A stretch of 64,000 bases of DNA. It comes from Prevotella sp. (GTDB lineage: Bacteria > Bacteroidota > Bacteroidia > Bacteroidales > Bacteroidaceae). The notes under the pieces are model-generated. The model was not told the DNA's origin and searched no databases. It saw nothing but the letters and a program-made list of their open reading frames with translations. The position numbers and the translations under genes were made by a program. Below, piece after piece: positions 61,250-64,000 of the stretch. Position 1 is the first letter of the stretch, and each line of letters starts with the position of its first letter. The stretch lies in NCBI GenBank assembly GCA_017410365.1, contig JAFQQY010000015.1:124001-188000 (forward strand), given 5' to 3'.

Positions 61250-64000
61250 TTAATTAAATATATACTTAATACCTACTGATGCATACCAGCATTGACCGAT
61301 GGCATGGTTACGAATCCATGTCTTGGTGTCACCGCTTACAGCAGATGGTGTAGAGAATGTAGGATAACCCTGTGCGTCTGTACCTTCATACTTCAATATG
61401 CGGCCAGAGTTCAGAGAGGTGTTCATAACCTTGCTTACTCCCCATTCTGAGTTGAAGAGGTTCAGCACATTCTTGATGTCGCAGCTGAGCTGGAGCTTGT
61501 GTGTGCTCTTGCCAACGTTAACCTTGAAGTCGTGCTTGTAGCTCAGGTCAACACGGTGTACCCATGGAGAATATACGCTATAAGCCTCAGCATACTCACC
61601 CTGATTGTCTTTCAGGTAGTCGTTGTTGTGAACATAATCCATGAAGCGTGTCTTGTCGTTTTCTGAAACGAAGCGGAACAGACCGTTCTCAACCTCAGCG
61701 TCTGTCGGGATATAAAGAGCGTCGTAGTTGTAGCCGTCGCCGTTCATATCGTTAGCCATCATGTAAGAGTAGTTATAGCCGCCGCGCCATGCCTCATAGA
61801 TAAGGCTGAGGTGGTTGCCATGCTTGTCGCTGTGAGTAGCAGAAGCCACGAAGCGGTCTGGAGTAACATACTCTGAGTTGTGCAGACCGATGTTGTTAGG
61901 ACCGTTAACGGTTGGAACGTATGTAAATGCAGACTCAGCATTTGAACCTGGCATACCTGTCAGTTCCTTAGATACGGTGTGTGTATATGCAGCCATCAAG
62001 CTCAATGTCTCGATAGGCTTCATGTTTACTGTTACGTTTGCAGACCATCCGTAACCCTTGCTTGTGTTCTCGAGTACGAATGCCTTGGTGTTGTTTCTGA
62101 AGTCTGATGGATACATCGGACGGCTGTCTGCACCGTTGAAGCGTGCAAAGCCTTCTACTGGAATCATACTCCAGTCTGACAGAGTCACACCGTTGAGTGT
62201 CTTGTTGAAGATACCCTCGGCTGTGATTGTGAATGGGAATGACACTGGCAGTGAGTAGTCAACAGCGATAGATGTCTTCCATACCTGTGGCATCTTGAAG
62301 TCTGGGTCAACAGCAGAGATTGAACTTGGAACAGTTCCGTCTTCTGGTGTAATGTCCTGTGGATAGCCAAGGCTGAACAATTTGTCTTTCAGAGCAGCGA
62401 TGGTTGGCTTGCCGTTGGCATCGCAAACAAGACCACCCTTAAAGTCATCCATTGAGAAGCCCATCTTGTTGGCATTCTTCTCGTTGATCTGTGCCTGATA
62501 CTGAATCATACCGCTGTTGGTTGGCATGTTGGTGAAGAACACCAATGGCAGACGACCAGAGAACAGACCTGTTCCTCCGCGTACCTTCAGACTCTTGTCG
62601 CCGAACACGTCGTATGTGAAACCAACACGTGGAGAAACGGTCAGACTGTTGCCTGGCCACTTGCCTGTGTCGATGTGACGACCGTTATAGTCAAGTTCGT
62701 AGATAGCCTTGTTGGTCATCAGGTCACCGTTGTTGAAGAACAGACCGTCAAAGCGGATACCGCCAGTAACCTTCAGTTTGTCGTTAACAGTCCACTCATC
62801 CTGAGCATACAGACCGAACTTGCTGAACTGAACGCGTGCTGCCGGCTTTGTCTCGCCACCGTAACCATAGGTCAGACAAACAACCTCTGGAGCAGCTCCG
62901 TTGATGAAGTCGTCAACACTCTGGTAGCGGTAGTAACCTGTACCGTTACGCATATACTGGTTGTCGGCCATCTGATACTCATAGCTGATACCACCGATAA
63001 TCTTGTGGTTGCCCATGTAGTATGTCAGGTCGTTCTTAACATTGAAGATAGTGTTGTGAACGGCGTTGTTGTGTGTAAAGAGCTCATAACCCAGCGACAT
63101 GTACTGTGTTGTAGTGTTTGTGCCGTCGAGGATGTCGATGAATGGGAACTCGCTTGACTCTGAGTCGCGAACGTCGTCGAGCTTAGAGAATGTTGCGAGG
63201 AACTGGTTTGAAAGCTGGTCAGAAAGACGGCTGTTCAAATCGAGTGAGAAAGAATGAACCTTATTGTTCATTGAGTACATAGAGTTGGCAAAAGCCATTG
63301 AATATAAAGATGTACGCGCGTAAGCAGAACGTGTACCACCGTCCATTGATGTTGCGCTAGGTGGATTCCATGCTGTGTTGTTAGTATGGTTGTATCGCAA
63401 AGCCAACTTATGGTTCTGGTTGATGTTCCAGTCTAAACGAGCAAGAATCTTCACGTTGTCCTCATCAGCGGGGAAGCTGTTGTAAGAACCGGTGTTGTAG
63501 CCGTACTTCTGCAATACATGCTCGCTCACGCGCTCCATGTCTGCAATTGTTGTGTATGACTGATAATTGTCTGCATCACCCTGGCCGTTTTCTGTCGCGC
63601 GCCAGCGTACAGCAACAGAAGGAGTCTCTGAATACTCACCGTTAACGAAGAAGAACAGCTTGTCCTTGATGATTGGACCACCGAGTGTGAAACCGTAGAG
63701 TGTGTTGCGGTCTTTCTCGCGAGCACCGGCAATCTGCTCACCCTCGATAGCATCACCACGCATGTTCTCGTTGCGATGATAAACGTAGGCTGTACCCTTG
63801 AATGTGTTTGTACCCGACTTAGTGATAGCGTTTACACCACCACCGATAAAGTTGGTCTGACGTACATCAAATGGAGAAATTACCACCTGGAGTTCTTCGA
63901 TAGCATCGAGAGAGATTGGGTTGCCGCCACCAGGGAGATTGTCTGAAAGACCGAAGTTGTTGTTGAAGTTAGCACCGTCAACAGTGAAGTTGGCTGTACG
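61250..64000 (-). CDS. Oar-like TonB-dependent receptor (partial, N-terminus beyond the window)
   Basis: At least 916 residues; the frame is open to base 64000, so the GTG at 63886 is only an internal codon. The visible part begins inside the plug (RTANFTVDGANFNNNFGL, then NPISLDAIEELQVVISPFD, GGVNAITKSGTN), which is the TonB receptor plug of the Oar/carboxypeptidase-regulatory type. The barrel ends with WYASVGIKYIFN. It lacks a SusD neighbour and is instead paired with a BACON/OB lipoprotein. Substrate unknown; protein- or peptide-related cargo is as possible as glycan. Confidence 0.9.
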   Translation of the reverse strand, partial: RTANFTVDGANFNNNFGLSDNLPGGGNPISLDAIEELQVVISPFDVRQTNFIGGGVNAITKSGTNTFKGTAYVYHRNENMRGDAIEGEQIAGAREKDRNTLYGFTLGGPIIKDKLFFFVNGEYSETPSVAVRWRATENGQGDADNYQSYTTIADMERVSEHVLQKYGYNTGSYNSFPADEDNVKILARLDWNINQNHKLALRYNHTNNTAWNPPSATSMDGGTRSAYARTSLYSMAFANSMYSMNNKVHSFSLDLNSRLSDQLSNQFLATFSKLDDVRDSESSEFPFIDILDGTNTTTQYMSLGYELFTHNNAVHNTIFNVKNDLTYYMGNHKIIGGISYEYQMADNQYMRNGTGYYRYQSVDDFINGAAPEVVCLTYGYGGETKPAARVQFSKFGLYAQDEWTVNDKLKVTGGIRFDGLFFNNGDLMTNKAIYELDYNGRHIDTGKWPGNSLTVSPRVGFTYDVFGDKSLKVRGGTGLFSGRLPLVFFTNMPTNSGMIQYQAQINEKNANKMGFSMDDFKGGLVCDANGKPTIAALKDKLFSLGYPQDITPEDGTVPSSISAVDPDFKMPQVWKTSIAVDYSLPVSFPFTITAEGIFNKTLNGVTLSDWSMIPVEGFARFNGADSRPMYPSDFRNNTKAFVLENTSKGYGWSANVTVNMKPIETLSLMAAYTHTVSKELTGMPGSNAESAFTYVPTVNGPNNIGLHNSEYVTPDRFVASATHSDKHGNHLSLIYEAWRGGYNYSYMMANDMNGDGYNYDALYIPTDAEVENGLFRFVSENDKTRFMDYVHNNDYLKDNQGEYAEAYSVYSPWVHRVDLSYKHDFKVNVGKSTHKLQLSCDIKNVLNLFNSEWGVSKVMNTSLNSGRILKYEGTDAQGYPTFSTPSAVSGDTKTWIRNHAIGQCWYASVGIKYIFN

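Noticed and set aside
61250-63886. Complete 878-residue protein starting at 63886
   Set aside because: The same frame stays open to base 64000 and the added residues are TonB plug sequence, so the real start is outside the window.

Overview
The window looks like a chromosomal segment of a gut or rumen Bacteroidales bacterium, most probably Prevotella-like. Three observations point there: paired SusC/SusD genes, a one-protein hybrid two-component regulator, and promoters of the Bacteroidetes type (TTTG, 19-20 bases, TAnnTTTG) ahead of many genes. Most of it is a plant cell-wall (glucuronoarabinoxylan) degradation region. No tRNA, rRNA, integrase or transposase was recognised.

Layout. (1) 1-11.0 kb: two GH10 xylanases (the first cut by the window edge), a GH95 alpha-L-fucosidase/galactosidase, a GH127/GH146 beta-L-arabinofuranosidase on the plus strand, then GH43 and an iron-type alcohol dehydrogenase. 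(2) 11.0-18.8 kb: an AT-richer island unrelated to sugar use. It holds two strong intergenic hairpins and a nine-gene operon for radical-SAM-modified CXXX-repeat peptides: four Tat-targeted Cys-rich precursors, a radical SAM/SPASM enzyme, a SPASM-like partner, a 91-residue accessory protein, TatA and TatC. A small structured transcript and a hipB-hipS-hipT toxin-antitoxin locus with three evenly spaced operators follow. (3) 18.9-28.3 kb: an operon GH43, CE1-type esterase, tandem GH43-CBM6, SASA-type esterase, CotH-like protein. (4) 28.4-35.4 kb: three secreted beta-rich proteins of unknown function and a 55-residue small protein. (5) 35.5-39.6 kb: a triple 22-bp palindromic repeat and the hybrid two-component regulator. 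(6) 39.7-59.4 kb: GH5, then a large operon transcribed leftward in the order fasciclin, SusC, SusD, fasciclin, fasciclin, SusC, SusD, GH30. (7) 59.6-64 kb: a BACON/OB-fold lipoprotein and an Oar-like TonB-dependent receptor that runs off the right edge.

How it may work together (inference). Surface SusC/D complexes and fasciclin lipoproteins would bind and import xylan fragments cut by GH10, GH30 and GH5. GH43, GH127 and GH95 enzymes and the two esterases would remove arabinose, other side sugars and acyl groups. The hybrid regulator would sense a xylan oligosaccharide and switch the locus on. The CXXX-peptide operon appears to be a self-contained synthesis-and-export module in which peptides are modified in the cytoplasm and sent out through a co-encoded Tat channel.
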